Positions 47,506-58,446 of a DNA stretch of 64,000 bases are shown one piece after another. The notes below the pieces were generated by a model, which was given only the letters and a program-made list of their open reading frames with translations, ran no database searches and had not been told where the DNA came from. Origin of the DNA: Polytrichum commune. Taxonomy: Eukaryota > Streptophyta > Polytrichopsida > Polytrichales > Polytrichaceae. Position 1 is the first letter of the stretch. Each line of letters starts with the position of its first letter. The DNA is taken from positions 4,836,001-4,900,000 of the forward strand of contig OX485809.1 of the NCBI GenBank assembly GCA_950295325.1. The letters run 5' to 3'. The position numbers and the translations under genes were made by a program.

Positions 47506-48840
47506 ACACCCATATAAATAATGCATATGATTGGGATAACTTTATTTTTGATGCTTATCTACCTTAAATTATCAAGATGTAAGCTTATACCCTGCATATG
47601 ACACTTGGAAATCCACAATGGGTCTCTGTAAACTTTGAGGGTCAAATTCTTATCCGAGCTACATACTTTCAATTCTATCTTGTTGTGTCACAAACAACCC
47701 GATCCAAAATCAACTTGTTTCTCAAGTGCACTTTTCAAATCGGTTAAATACCTTGACGTTATTGAAGATTTGAGTTCAAATCCGCAACCTATGTGCTTTC
47801 GGACACAAATATATATGTTATATGTTGATAACGTAATATTATTTAGCACTACCACAAGATTTTATTCCAAAAATACCTTGTGTCTTCAATGTAAATAAAA
47901 CTGGGAGTGAAATAAATAAACTCTGGGGTGGTAACATTTATTGTCTGTCAACTTGGTGCGGCCCAACAAGTGCCCAACCACCATTGTCGTTTTCTCTCTT
48001 GTGATGCATGTTCACAAGACAGCTCATCAACATGAGCCTTTTGGCAGATGGAACCCACCAATATACTATCATGCACATTTGTGTCAAACGTGTATAGCAT
48101 GCAGAATTCACTCACGCCGTCCAACATATTTTTCTCCGGATCAAAATCTTGCAACAACAATCCTTAGCTAGGCATAGGCACTATGAATTGGGAGGGTCTC
48201 ACCCTATATACGGGAGCCCCACCAAAATTCGGAGTTCCAATCGGTCTATCAATTGGTATGTAAGGAGATGGAAATCCATGATCACCACTCCGATTGTCCA
48301 AAGATTTCGTTCCCCCTTGAAAATGAACCTAGGGCAATGCGTCAAGTGGATTTGACATAAAGTCATATAATTTGATGGGCTTGGAATGAATATCAACAAC
48401 ATGTGGAGAGGATGGGAAGGAGAATGGTGGCACATTCACCGGGATAGGTTTGCATTTGTGTAAGAGAAAAACCCGTGGAAGAAGGTGAACTTGCATCCAA
48501 ATGAAATGCGGTCTCAAAAGAGGGGGGGGGGGGGGGGGGGGGGGGCAAACAAGCACCAACTGCATCATTTTTTTGAGGGGCGTGGCGTTGTTGTGAAAAT
48601 CAAGGTTACGGTCCACGAGAAGGAGGGGGGGGGGTCCTATATGGCCTTTTACTGAGCACTTTGATAAAGAATAAGATATTCATATGAGCTCCAAAGATTA
48701 TTAAGCAAATGGCTACATGTATGATATGGATTTGCAAACTCAATCATCTCACACTAATTCCCTTTTTTGTCATATCCTACAAGAATAAAGTGCTTAAAGA
48801 AAAATTATCCAAATTACACACATCTAGTACCTTAGGCATG
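47506..48840. other. Unassigned region with G tracts
   Basis: G24 (48522-48545) and G10 (48625-48634) lie here. A minus-strand ORF (48329-48616) is proline-rich only because it reads through the G24 tract. Part of 48660-48780 belongs to the dispersed repeat family of 10430-10795. Confidence 0.35.
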
Positions 48841-49073
48841 AGAGATGAAATTATCGTATATGAGCGTACCTCTCATCCATCCAACATACAAAAAAAACTC
48901 CCTTGAAATAGTATGCGCCTTGGAAATTACGAGCTCTTACTTGATTTGACATGGAAATGAGTTTTAAAGATCCCGAATTAGTGTACTCAAAATCATTTGA
49001 GACGAATTGGCCACAAACTTATAAGGGGGTCAAATTTTAATGTGGATGGATGAGAGGTAGGCTGGTATACTAT

Positions 49074-49123
<50 letters not shown>
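48841..49123. mobile_element. TIR element with (TC)n end, copy 2
   Basis: The left end ATTATCGTATATGAGCG then TACCTCTCATCCATCCAAC is inverted at the right (GGATGGATGAGAGGTAGGC, then TATAATTCTCTCTC). The right end runs into a (TC)n microsatellite of about 44 bp. Confidence 0.75.
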
Positions 49124-49125
<2 letters not shown>

Positions 49126-50172
49126 GCCTAAAGCATACATGTGTTATTTGGTATACATTTTTCCCATCTGCACTCACTTCTTGCAATATACGAAACACGC
49201 AATTAGTGTGAGATGGTTTAATTAGCATAATCCTAATCGTACCCGTGACCCTTCAGAGCTCATATGACTATCTTATTCATTATCATATACAATAATTCCC
49301 TCTCGCTCTCTCCCCCCTAACGCAAGCCACTTCCGAACCCGAAGGTGCACATGCAATGCAATGTTTTGTGGGGAGCCAATTAAACAAGTGTCCCGGGTGG
49401 TGAAGAAGATTGCCATGCTGGCAGCAGGGGGCGTGGAGCCTGCCACACGCCAACCTACCTGGCAGGGCTGACATGTCATCGTACTATTCGGTACACCCAG
49501 CCACACGCCGGCAACAACAAGCACCCCTGAAACTCATATAATAATGACCCGGACGGACACCGCAGTATAGCACACCTACATCACGGCCTCCCTTTACTAG
49601 CGGTAATTAATTGGGGGGCCAAAGGACTCGGCCGGGGCGGGGGGGGGGGGGGGGGGGTTAGTAGAATCTTCTTCTTCTTCTTCTTCTTTCCGATCTCGGT
49701 CATTCCATTAACCTATCTCGCTTGCAAATAGCGTTTGGCCGCACTCGTTCCGGTGCTAGCTCTTCAATGCACGTAGACACTTTCATCGACACCAAGGAAC
49801 GAATCTATTTAGTGCCGTATGTGTATTTTATGTTGCCGTGGTACCTCTTCTAATCCCATTTGTTGTGAGTAAGGTTACAATTCATGTCATGCCGACTCAG
49901 ATAGATAGATACAAACTCCGGTCCCTGGGGTAGGGGCCGGCGTGAATAAAGTGTCCGTTCGTAATGCCAATAACCCGATGCCCACATGACAAAGGGAAAT
50001 TGGGGCTATACTACTCTCCCCTTTCGAGGATGGACACTATAGTAGTCAGAAACCGAATAAAGAAAGCTAGTTGCAGCTGGCAGCTGTTTACTGTTGTTTT
50101 GTTGGTGTTATAAGGTGTGATTTTGTGGCGTTGGTGTTTGCCAAGTCATGTTTCCTCGGTTGGTTGAGGGAG
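49124..50172. other. Unassigned, locally GC-rich region
   Basis: It includes a GC-rich stretch (49320-49650), a G19 tract (49639-49657) and a (CTT)n run (about 49668-49688). A fragment near 49260-49310 resembles an end of the (TC)n-type TIR family. No gene is supported. Confidence 0.35.
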
Positions 50173-50330
50173 GATGTTATCAGAGACTATGCATCAAGTT
50201 CGTTGTTTCAAGAGCAAATTTCCTAACCACTTTGCGTTCACACTTGAACGTTACTAGTTCTTGGGTGTATTTGGTTCTATCTTTGGTCCATTCTATGTTA
50301 ATGTGGATGTTAACTGTAGTTATGCGTTAC
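50173..50330 (+). repeat. Dispersed 140-bp repeat, copy 2
   Basis: Same blocks as 16509-16650: AGAGACTATGCATCAAG, TTTCCTAACCACTTTGCG, AATGTGGATGTTAACTG. Confidence 0.7.
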
Positions 50331-50421
50331 TAGTTATTGGTCTATTTGGTCTCATGCCGACTCACTTTTAGTTCATCGACGGTTTAGTTGGGTGTATTCT
50401 ACATACTAGCATTTTGGTGTG

Positions 50422-50809
50422 TTGGGCTGGATCACATCTTCATTCGGCTGGGTTTTGCCCCTCCCACGCCTCCTTCACTGCCTGGTTTTCCCATCCGCAC
50501 CTGCGTGGGAGCTCTTCCTTATTGGGAACCAATGTGACAATATTGCCGCGTCACTAAAGCCATTCAACGCCCGGTCACATATGCCATTAAGCTCCTTCAG
50601 CATGTGAAGAGAGCTCTGTGGATTAACTTGGGAATAATGAAAGTGAAGTCGACTTGAGTGTTTGTGATTTTGACCGGGTATTGTCACATTGGTTCCCAAC
50701 GAGGAAGAGCTCCCATGCAGGTGTGGGCAGGGAGCATGGGGAAGATCAGGCAGTGAAGGAGGCGGGGGAGGGGCGGGGCCCAACTAAATGAAGATGTGAC
50801 CTAGCCCAA
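50422..50809. mobile_element. Foldback element with about 125-bp inverted arms
   Basis: The left arm starts TTGGGCTGGATCACATCTTC; the right arm ends GAAGATGTGACCTAGCCCAA. Further paired blocks are GCCTCCTTCACTGCC, GTGGGAGCTCTTCC and TTGGGAACCAATGTGACAAT. The loop is about 130 bp. No target duplication was found. Confidence 0.85.
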
Positions 50810-50942
50810 AGCCATTGCATGCCAGGTGGTTCACAACTAGTTTTGAGCTTGAGACAAATAAAAATTGGTGGTATTAAATATACATTATTAAGGTGTAGCG
50901 TGATTCCTAATAGGTAATAGTACCACAATACCCACAATGGAA

Positions 50943-51162
50943 GAGAGAATTATCGCATGCAAGTGTGTACGCTTCATTAACCAAACATAAAAGCCTTGAT
51001 ATAGTATGCAGCCCGAATGTTACGAATTTTTGTTGATTTCACACCCAAATTAGCTTTAGAGCTCATGAAGCGGTCTAGTCCATGTCATTTGAGATGCCTA
51101 ATCCACAAACATATAAGCATACAAGTTTTATGTTGGATGGACAAGAGGTATTCTCCTCTCTC
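50943..51162. mobile_element. TIR element with CT-rich end, copy 3
   Basis: It starts GAGAGAATTATCGCATGCAA and ends TTTATGTTGGATGGACAAG then TATTCTCCTCTCTC. Its interior (GATGCCTAATCCACAAACAT) aligns with 48841-49123. The microsatellite is not expanded here. Confidence 0.65.
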
Positions 51163-52904
51163 CATTACCATTAGTGACTTAGGATCGCTTTCACACACAT
51201 ACCAAGAGCCGTGACCATGGAACCTAAGGACCTTGAAAACCATCCAAAGGCCGTATCATTTTCATCTTAATAAATACATGCACAATATTTAATAATAAGA
51301 TTAGGATGTTTCTTTGAGATTCAAGAAGCGAAAATTATGGAGTGTATGATTAATAAGAGAATTAGACAAAAATAGGAAAAAAGAGTGATGAAAACCACGG
51401 CTTTATCTTGTCATGGGATGGGTAGGTGGAAGGGTGGCTTTATTTTCCTGCTTGTTCACTTAGTTGTACCAAATCATGCACCCCACGAATCAATCAACGA
51501 TCCCAACAAGGTTCAAACCTGGACCAACAACATGGTAGATGGATCTACTTCGCCAACCTTATTCCCATGATTTGGCGATCAAGGTGAAACTCGCGGTTTC
51601 CTTAGACCCATTGTTACAATTCTTTTCCAATTAGTTGACAAGTTTTTGTTAGGTTTGGTTTGGTTTTATTTCTTTTTGAAATTTCGTTTCCATTAAGTTA
51701 AATATTTTGCCTCTAAAGTAGAACATAGAAGTAAACATGTAGAAGGCTTGCATTAATACTTGGCAGTGATCAAGTCTATATAGAGATAAGTCCCCGGGAT
51801 AAGTCAAAGTAATCTAAAAGTTTTGACGTGAAAAGTTGGGAATCATCGTTGCACAATTAATGCAACCATTCGAAGGAAAACCCTTATGTGGTTCTAGAGG
51901 AGAAAATTTTGACCTAGTAGTTAGTATAAGTTGGAGGAGAATGGACTTGGGAATGGAGTTATGTAAATTATTTATAGGAAGAGAAGAGGGAAAAAAAGAA
52001 GAAAGAAAACATGAGTGCAATTGAACTAGTTTTGATTGTTGGAAGTGTGACATGGACATATATTTTGCTTATACATATCTTGTGTTGGATGGTGAAGTTG
52101 AAGTGTTGAGTTGGTATGAATTAGTGCTAGAGTAGTGCAAAAATGTGCTTTAATAATGTCTAATAAGCATTGATTTGGTCAATGCTGCTGATTGTTTTCT
52201 ACATGCATGTTGGAATAGCGAAAATGATATAGATTTGTACTTAATGTGCCCCCAGATCATCACTTGGTGTTTGGGGATAATATTGGGGCTAAAGTTTCAT
52301 TCTTTGATATGTAGAAATGAAGATTAAGTAAGCAAAATGAATCTAGTGAAGCTCAACATTGAACTAGAGAAAAATGAAGTTGCTAGATGGTCCAAAGAGT
52401 ATTTAGTGATGTAGTTTATTGTTGTTAGGACCTCAAACATACGTGAAAAACCAAACAATTTATAGCCAAGTACCATGTGTTCCTCTAAAGTGGTTTATCC
52501 TACCTAACACCATCATATGTGGGAAATAAAGTGGAAAACAGAAATCCAACTGTGCAATCGATGAGCCCTCATGCTTAGTGTAAAGTAAAAGTGGATTATG
52601 TTGAAGGACTGCAACATATATTCATGTTGTGGTCGATCACAAATTAAAGTGATCACCACAACCCCTAGGTTTAAATGCAGTATCATGTACACCATGAAAC
52701 ATTATTCACTTGTTGCCATGTAGAATGCCATGTAGATTTTTCATCCATTCGAACTCTTTTTGTGAATTTTGCTTGGGTCTAGTGTAAAGTGAACTTGGGC
52801 ATTCTTTGCCTTTTTGACCAATCACATAATTGTGTTTCATGGGTCAAGGGCCCTCAACCTCTAGTGTAAATTGGGCCCCTAAGTATTAACAAGCTCTTGG
52901 AATC
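51163..52904. other. AT-rich intergenic DNA, mostly unassigned
   Basis: A fragment near 52785-52885 carries TCTAGTGTAAA and GGGCCCCTAAGTATT, which resembles the right end of the Harbinger-like element at 11203-11653. Confidence 0.4.
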
Positions 52905-53041
52905 ACTGCATGGGAAGTGTTTGGGCATAGTTGGTCAAAATCCTAGTGATTCTAAATCCATGTTACATGTTGACATCTTCCGGGTTTTCTTTATTCATTT
53001 GAGGTATATTCTTCCATAGATTCTTCCTAAAATGATCGGTA

Positions 53042-53760
53042 CAGTCTAACCTCCTTAAAACGACACACGTTTATATGACACCCTCGATATTATGACACAT
53101 TTTTGCGCGACCAAACTTTTCAGTTCAAAACTCCCTCTTTTATACGACTACAACATTCTATAATGCGACATTTAGAATCTCCATTTTGTCTTATTAAAGA
53201 GGTAGTTAATGCTAAAATTCCTTTCATCTATGTTATGTACATCTAAAATACATGCATTTTCACTTGGAAATTACTCTGGAACTTCACTTATTATTGGTAA
53301 CTTAATGAGAATTAGGGTTACTAGTGTAGATGTGGATGATTTTGCTTCATCTATAGTAAAACTTAGTGTTGCTAAACGGCATGCATCATTGTTGTCTCTT
53401 ATTAGAGAACTCTTTATATTTTAATGTTAATGAAATTATTAGTTTTCAAAAGTTAGTAGGGAATTTAGATAAGATGACAGTTGCTAACTTGGGTAGGCAA
53501 CACCAAAGAACTTTGGACTCCTGTTTCAAGACTTCTTGAAAATATTCGTATTCATGTGGAATTATAATTGATTATTTCACACCATCTATATTGCTTAAGC
53601 TCGTTGTATATATTTTTAAGCTCATATTTACTTACGTTTTTGTACTCCCTCAATAATACGACAACTTTTCGCCATTTGTCATATTAATGAGAAGATGACA
53701 CCTCACTAATACGTCTTTTTGTGTGTTTCCCAAACATGTGTCATACTAAGGAGGGAGAAC
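53042..53760. mobile_element. pogo/Tigger-like element inserted in copy F
   Basis: It begins after TA with CAGTCTAACCTCCTTAAAAC, the start typical of plant pogo-like elements (Emigrant/Lemi1 type CAGT..AACCTC). The complement of the other end is GTTCTCCCTCCTTAGTATGA, so the terminal repeats agree inward but the last bases have diverged. Subterminal TA-ACGACA-like repeats are present. A 71-codon ORF (53209-53424, with ASSIVKLSVAKRHASLLSLI) may be a transposase remnant; that is a guess. Confidence 0.6.
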
Positions 53761-53816
53761 AATATTCATTTGAGGCATCCTATAGATTCCTCTAAGATGA
53801 TTCGTAATTCTCCCGA

Positions 53817-54284
53817 AGTCTCCAACTTCAACTGGTTATTGTTTCTCAAACTCAACTGGTTATTATTTCTCATACTCAACCGGTTATTTCTCAAACTCAA
53901 CTGGTTATTATTTCTCAAACTCAACCTGTTATTTTATCTCAAACTCAACCGGTTATTATTTCTCAAACTCAACCGATTATTTCTCAAACTCAACCGGTTA
54001 TTTCTCAAACTCGACCAGTTATTATTTCTCAAACTCAACCGGTTATTATTCCTCAAACTCAACTGGTTCTTATTTCTCAAACTCAACCGGTTATTTCTCA
54101 AACTCAACTGGTTATTATTTCTCAAACTCAACCGGTTATTATTTCTCAAACTTGACCGGTCATTATTTTTTAAACTCAACCGGTTATTATTTCTCAAACT
54201 CGACCGGTTATTATTTCTCATACTCAACTGCTTATTATGTCTCAAACTCAACCAGTTATTAGTTCTGAGACTGAACCGGTTCAC
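53817..54284 (+). repeat. Minisatellite, about 20 units of 24 or 21 bp with an AACCGGTT core
   Basis: The unit is CTCAAACTCAACCGGTTATTATTT or a 21-bp version lacking one TTA, given here as CTCAAACTCAACCGG plus TTATT(A)TTT. Other family members have one or two units at the same place. Because both lengths are multiples of three, frames stay open on both strands (53719-54294 plus and 53934-54284 minus); these are not genes. Confidence 0.95.
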
Positions 54285-54539
54285 CTGTAAGTAGCCGCCG
54301 GTTCTCTCGGAGCATGGCTTCGAGAGTAAGCAAATCTAAAGTAAGATTACCAACCAGAGGCCCAGCAAAGCTGTCCTTGTATGGGTACCGGACTACTTTA
54401 AGGATTGGGACCTTGCAACGACTTATTATTAGTGTTGGCAGTGGAATGTTAAATTTGCACTTTCACATTTTAAGTACCAAAGCATCCATTGTTCATTTGT
54501 ACATGTACCCAATTCGATTGCTCATCTTAATTGGACACC

Positions 54540-54848
54540 TATATTTGAGTGGTATGTATGTGGCTAAGTGTGGCTCCAAAAACATATATCAGAAAGACAT
54601 GTGTTAAAAAGAGATAACCATTCTAAGTTAAATAATGAACATGACCTATATGATCATTTATTTGACGAGCATGAGAATGTTCACTTCGATGATGAATAAG
54701 ATATCCATGTGGACTCTGAAAATTATGAGGAAAGTGACTATAGCCTCGATTTGGATTGGCTATTCCTCTTATACTAATGGTGTGTTTTACTATGTCCTGG
54801 GAGAAGTGGGCTAGTGGGAAAAAACAACCACTTAAGAGCCGCTACCTT
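54540..54848 (+). repeat. Dispersed degenerate repeat (family of 10430-10795)
   Basis: It shares ATATTTGAGTGGTATG, ATGAATAAGATATCCATG, GAGGAAAGTGACTATAGCC and GAGAAGTGGGCTAGT with the first copy. Confidence 0.65.
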
Positions 54849-54850
54849 AA

Positions 54851-55357
54851 GGCCACTTCACACACAAGACTGAGAGCATGTGACCATTACACTTCAAGCA
54901 CTCTCGTTGGTGGGGAAGGCGGAGCCGGTCCAAGTTCACTTCACACTACGCTTGAGGGACCAACGGAGTATATAAGTGAATGCAAGATGGATGTAAGGTC
55001 TACATGGATTCCTACATGGCAGCTAATGGATTAGGTTTCATGGTCACTTGGACTATTTTCAAAAAACCACCTCTTGGAGGTAGGTAGGCCTGAGACAAAA
55101 CTGGAAGACCATGGCACTCTGAACGCTCACAACCGTTGATTTATTCTATTTTATTATGTGTGAGGACTTGGATGAATAAAGATTCATCGAAATAGCATTT
55201 GGTTGAGGTCCCGGTCACATATGACTTCACACTACACTTGAGGGTCCGTGACCACACTACATGATTTCGGAGGTGTGTCGAGACGGCCTTTGGACAATTT
55301 CTTTTGGGATCTCAAAATTTCATGGTCATGGCTCTTGGCTCATGTGTGAAGTGGCCC
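54851..55357. mobile_element. Harbinger-like MITE, about 507 bp
   Basis: It begins GGCCACTTCACACACAAGAC and ends GCTCATGTGTGAAGTGGCC, inverted repeats of about 20 bp. Internal CTTCACACTAC(A/G)CTTGAGGG repeats lie near 54933 and 55230. The flanks (CTTA / CTGA) do not prove a target duplication. Confidence 0.6.
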
Positions 55358-55440
55358 TGAGGTGTCCGTGAAGCCTACACATGGTTGGCACTATAGGTTG
55401 TTAACTATAAGTATGTAGGTCAACATTTTAGTATCTACAC

Positions 55441-55651
55441 TAATTGTCCCACTTAGTGTGAGTTACTAATTTAGAGTTACGCAGTGCTATAATTGTTTAA
55501 TGAGGGTGCAATATTTTACCCAGCAAAGTTATTCATGTTATATGAATGTCTGAACAACCTATTGAACTTTCGTTAGCAAAAATTGAACTCCTAAGTAAGA
55601 CACTCTTGCACTACGAATCTCGGAAGAGGAACACACGCTAATTGAAATAAC
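55441..55651. mobile_element. TIR element (CCCAATTAGTG termini), copy 3
   Basis: A degraded copy: AATTGTCCCACTTAGTGTGAG at the left, then ACGCAGTGCTATAATTG, and ACACACGCTAATTGAAATAA at the right. It keeps the internal AACCTATTGAACTTTCGTTAG block. Confidence 0.6.
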
Positions 55652-56610
55652 CAGAGTAGTAACCATTTTTCCTATGATGCTTTTGTTTATCAATCAAGTG
55701 GCACCAATGAACTAGAGAGTGTAATAATTTCATCCATATTCTGACTAACACCATCATAAATGGATGAATAATAAATAATATGGATGGTGTTTCCACAATT
55801 TTCCTTTCAAGCTTTGGTGTGAATTTTGCCAAAAAAAGAGGATAATAATAACATTATTTTTTTTCTTGCTTTTTGACTATAATTATTCCACTAAAGAAAT
55901 CATGGGTAGCTAGGTTAGGGTTAGGTTGGTAGGTGGGTTGTAAGGATGGTAGGCCCTCCCACATGGCATAGCATATCATGACATATGGCGTAGCATATCA
56001 TGCCACTATATCACGAGGCTTTAGTTCATCTTACGGGAAATAAATTTCCACATACACTAACTTAAAAAGCTTGTGGAGATATCATGGTAATTAGTACGTA
56101 GGTCTTGGATATATGGGATGGTGGATTGTAGTCCCAAGGCGGTTTTAGGCAAATCGTTATTGGATAGAAAATATATTTTAATAATGTTTTAGATAAATAT
56201 ATTTTTAAATATATTTTCACTTTTTCTTTGACAAAAAAGATAGTATTTTGCAACACATTTTTTTTCCAATTTTTTCCTATTAATCCCCAGACATGATAAT
56301 TGACATTGAAACCGCCATGATACTATGGTATGTAAGTTTTGCATTTAACAAATTCTTTATGCAATTTAGATAACAATGAAAACCTCAAACCCCCGGTAGC
56401 CACTGAACATTCCTCCCCTCCTTAGTAGATATCAAACTACCTCCTAGTTCAAAGCCTAGCTTGGTACCATTTAGCTATTTGTGGAATACATTTTTTGATT
56501 GTTTTCAGTCAAAATGGAAACGAAATGTAAAGAAGGGTAAAACAGAACTAGTTAGGTGACTCCGGTGTGAAATGACAGGCCATAGTCTAGGAGATATAGA
56601 AAAAGGGAGA
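55652..56610. other. AT-rich intergenic DNA, nothing assigned
   Basis: No gene or delimited element is supported. Confidence 0.4.
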
Positions 56611-57088
56611 ATTGTGGAGATTATGGTATGATAGGAAGAGTTGTCACCTTTGTAGTGAAAAGCATATAAAAGGCTGGGGAAAAGAGAGTAGTGCTGGCCG
56701 GGATAGCCCCATGAAAAACTACTATTTATCCTTGGGAACTTTGTGCCTCGTAATTGCTGAAGTCTTTTGTGAACATATGATTATTGTAAAGTTGAATATC
56801 TGTAACCAGGGTGAATGCACTGGGAATTAATCTTACCGTGAGTACTTCTGTGAATAATTTCGATTGGGAGTTCTGTGTGGAAGAGAAGTTACGTCTGAAG
56901 CAGTGTGATTTCATTGCAGTCTCGGATTCTGTGACACCAAGTCTTTATCTCGTGAGAAATCGGCAATGGTTTGGTAGTGTCGGATTGAATGCCCTGTACC
57001 TGTGAGATTCAATGTTGATAAAGCTTCGGGTTCTCATTATCTAAGTAAGGTCGTCTTAACAGTATGATGGCGAGATCACAATGTGGCA
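56611..57088 (+). mobile_element. Possible solo or 5' LTR
   Basis: It starts TTGTGGAGATTATGG, has a TATAAAAGG box at about 56666, and is followed at 57091 by TGGTGTTAGAAA, 8 of 12 matches to the initiator-Met primer-binding site TGGTATCAGAGC. No second LTR or gag-pol coding was found. Confidence 0.25.
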
Positions 57089-57776
57089 TAATCTGGTGTT
57101 AGAAATATTATTATCCTCCTGAATGAATTACTGATTCCAAGTATGAGAATGTCTCTGATTGTGAGAGGAAGATCTTTATTCGAGTAATCAACATGATAAT
57201 GTCACCCCAGAAATGATGAATTGATGTCAACACTTCTTATCACAATCTTGGTGGAGGGGAATTACAGAATTAGAGACGAGGAAAATCAGGCTTCCTCAGG
57301 AAGTAGTGATTGTTATGTGAAATGATAATTATTGAGTTTATTATAAATATATGTGTATTACCACTGACACAATTTATAACAAAAGAACAGTTGATTGCCG
57401 ATTCTTTTGTGATGTCATGAGGGAGTCGTAATTGAAGACTGATGTTGGACTGTTCATCTGTACTGCGATAATTTATTTGAAAGTTTAATTGAGGGAACGT
57501 GAGTAATTAATTACTTGATGAAAGTTGATCTCGTACTTTATAAGATGAGTCATATGTTGGAAATGCGTACAAGCATAATGTTTTTCTTCCGAGAAACTTC
57601 TGTTGTTTCTTTCTATGGCTATGGCAGGAGAAGGTTGTTGTGGCGTAAATAAAACCTTTGGCCACGAAGGGTTGAGAGATTGTTCAACCGTTTCATTTCA
57701 GCATAGACTGGTAAGGCTTGTGTACCCATGACCTTGAAAATGTGCGCATAATTAAATGAATTTGGTACGCAGCTCT
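57089..57776. other. Unassigned AT-rich stretch
   Basis: If the upstream LTR call were right this would be leader sequence. No coding region is supported. Confidence 0.3.
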
Positions 57777-58205
57777 CTAGCTACATTAAAGTTGAATTAA
57801 TTAACAAGAGGCTATTGCAATACCAAAGTGGCCTTGGCTTTGGAAATGAGACGGATTCGAGTTACTTATACAAGACTATGGACTATGGCTGTGCCCATGC
57901 TTGTGCACCGCACTTGGTCCAATTAAAATGAACTCACTGCCAGACAATTGACTGGGATAGTAGAGTGAGGTGAGAGACTGTCACATTTGCATGTACTGAC
58001 ATCGAGTGGTTTTTAGCGTTTTTTATCCCGTACCCGTAACCCAATTATCACACCTACCTTGAAATGAAATGTTATAACCTGGTGTTTTACCTAACAAACC
58101 TTGTCTAAGACACCTAGATGTTATATGAATCACCTTTTGAGTCTTCCCTGATTGTTTCCCTGGGTTTTGTTTTGTAACCAAAAAGCTAACTACACTATTG
58201 CATGT
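57777..58205 (+). repeat. About 420-bp degenerate repeat, copy 1
   Basis: It shares CACCAAAGTG / TACCAAAGTGG, TTGGCTTTGG, GTGCC(C/T)ATGCTTG, AATTAAAAT.AACTCACT, AACACCTAGA and CCCTGGGTTTTG-like blocks with 61030-61425, in the same order and orientation. Confidence 0.7.
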
Positions 58206-58224
58206 CAACATTGGCAACTCATTC

Positions 58225-58446
58225 CACTAGAAGAAAGCTTGTCCATTAGAACCGTATGTCGTGACTTTGTCATTGTAACTCATGGCGAGAGAATGCACAA
58301 ATAAAGCATTTTGGATGTCAACCAGAGGGTTTCAATTGTGAAGTATCCAAAAAATTTGCAACCAAAGACTTTCAGTTGACAACTAGAGTAATTTATTTAT
58401 GGCATTTTTGCGCCATGAATGGCAATGGATAAGTTTTCTTCTAGTG
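58225..58446. mobile_element. CACTA-type MITE, 222 bp
   Basis: The ends CACTAGAAGAAAGCTTGTCC and GGATAAGTTTTCTTCTAGTG form inverted repeats of about 23 bp. The flanks TTC / TTG could be a decayed 3-bp duplication. Confidence 0.7.

Larger units (their letters stand above)
52905..54316 (+). mobile_element. hAT-like MITE, AACCGGTT family, copy F, enlarged by two secondary events
   Basis: The left part (52905-53039: CATAGTTGGTCAAAATCCTAG, TTACATGTTGACATCTTCC) and right end (TGAACCGGTTCACC..GGTTCTCTCGGAGCATGG) are family sequence. Between them lie a pogo-like insertion and a minisatellite. About 45 bp of family sequence (ATTCATTTGAGG...ATAGATTC) occurs on both sides of the insertion. The outer flanks CTTGGAAT / CTTCGAGA agree at 5 of 8 positions. 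Confidence 0.7.

Noticed and set aside
48329-48616. Proline-rich minus-strand ORF
   Set aside because: Prolines come from the G24 tract; no other feature supports coding.
53817-54284. CRISPR-like array
   Set aside because: The units are contiguous without unique spacers, and the context is plant nuclear DNA.
53719-54294. 191-codon Leu/Asn/Lys-rich ORF and its minus-strand partner (53934-54284)
   Set aside because: Both are read-throughs of the 24/21-bp minisatellite; unit lengths are multiples of three and no other coding sign exists.
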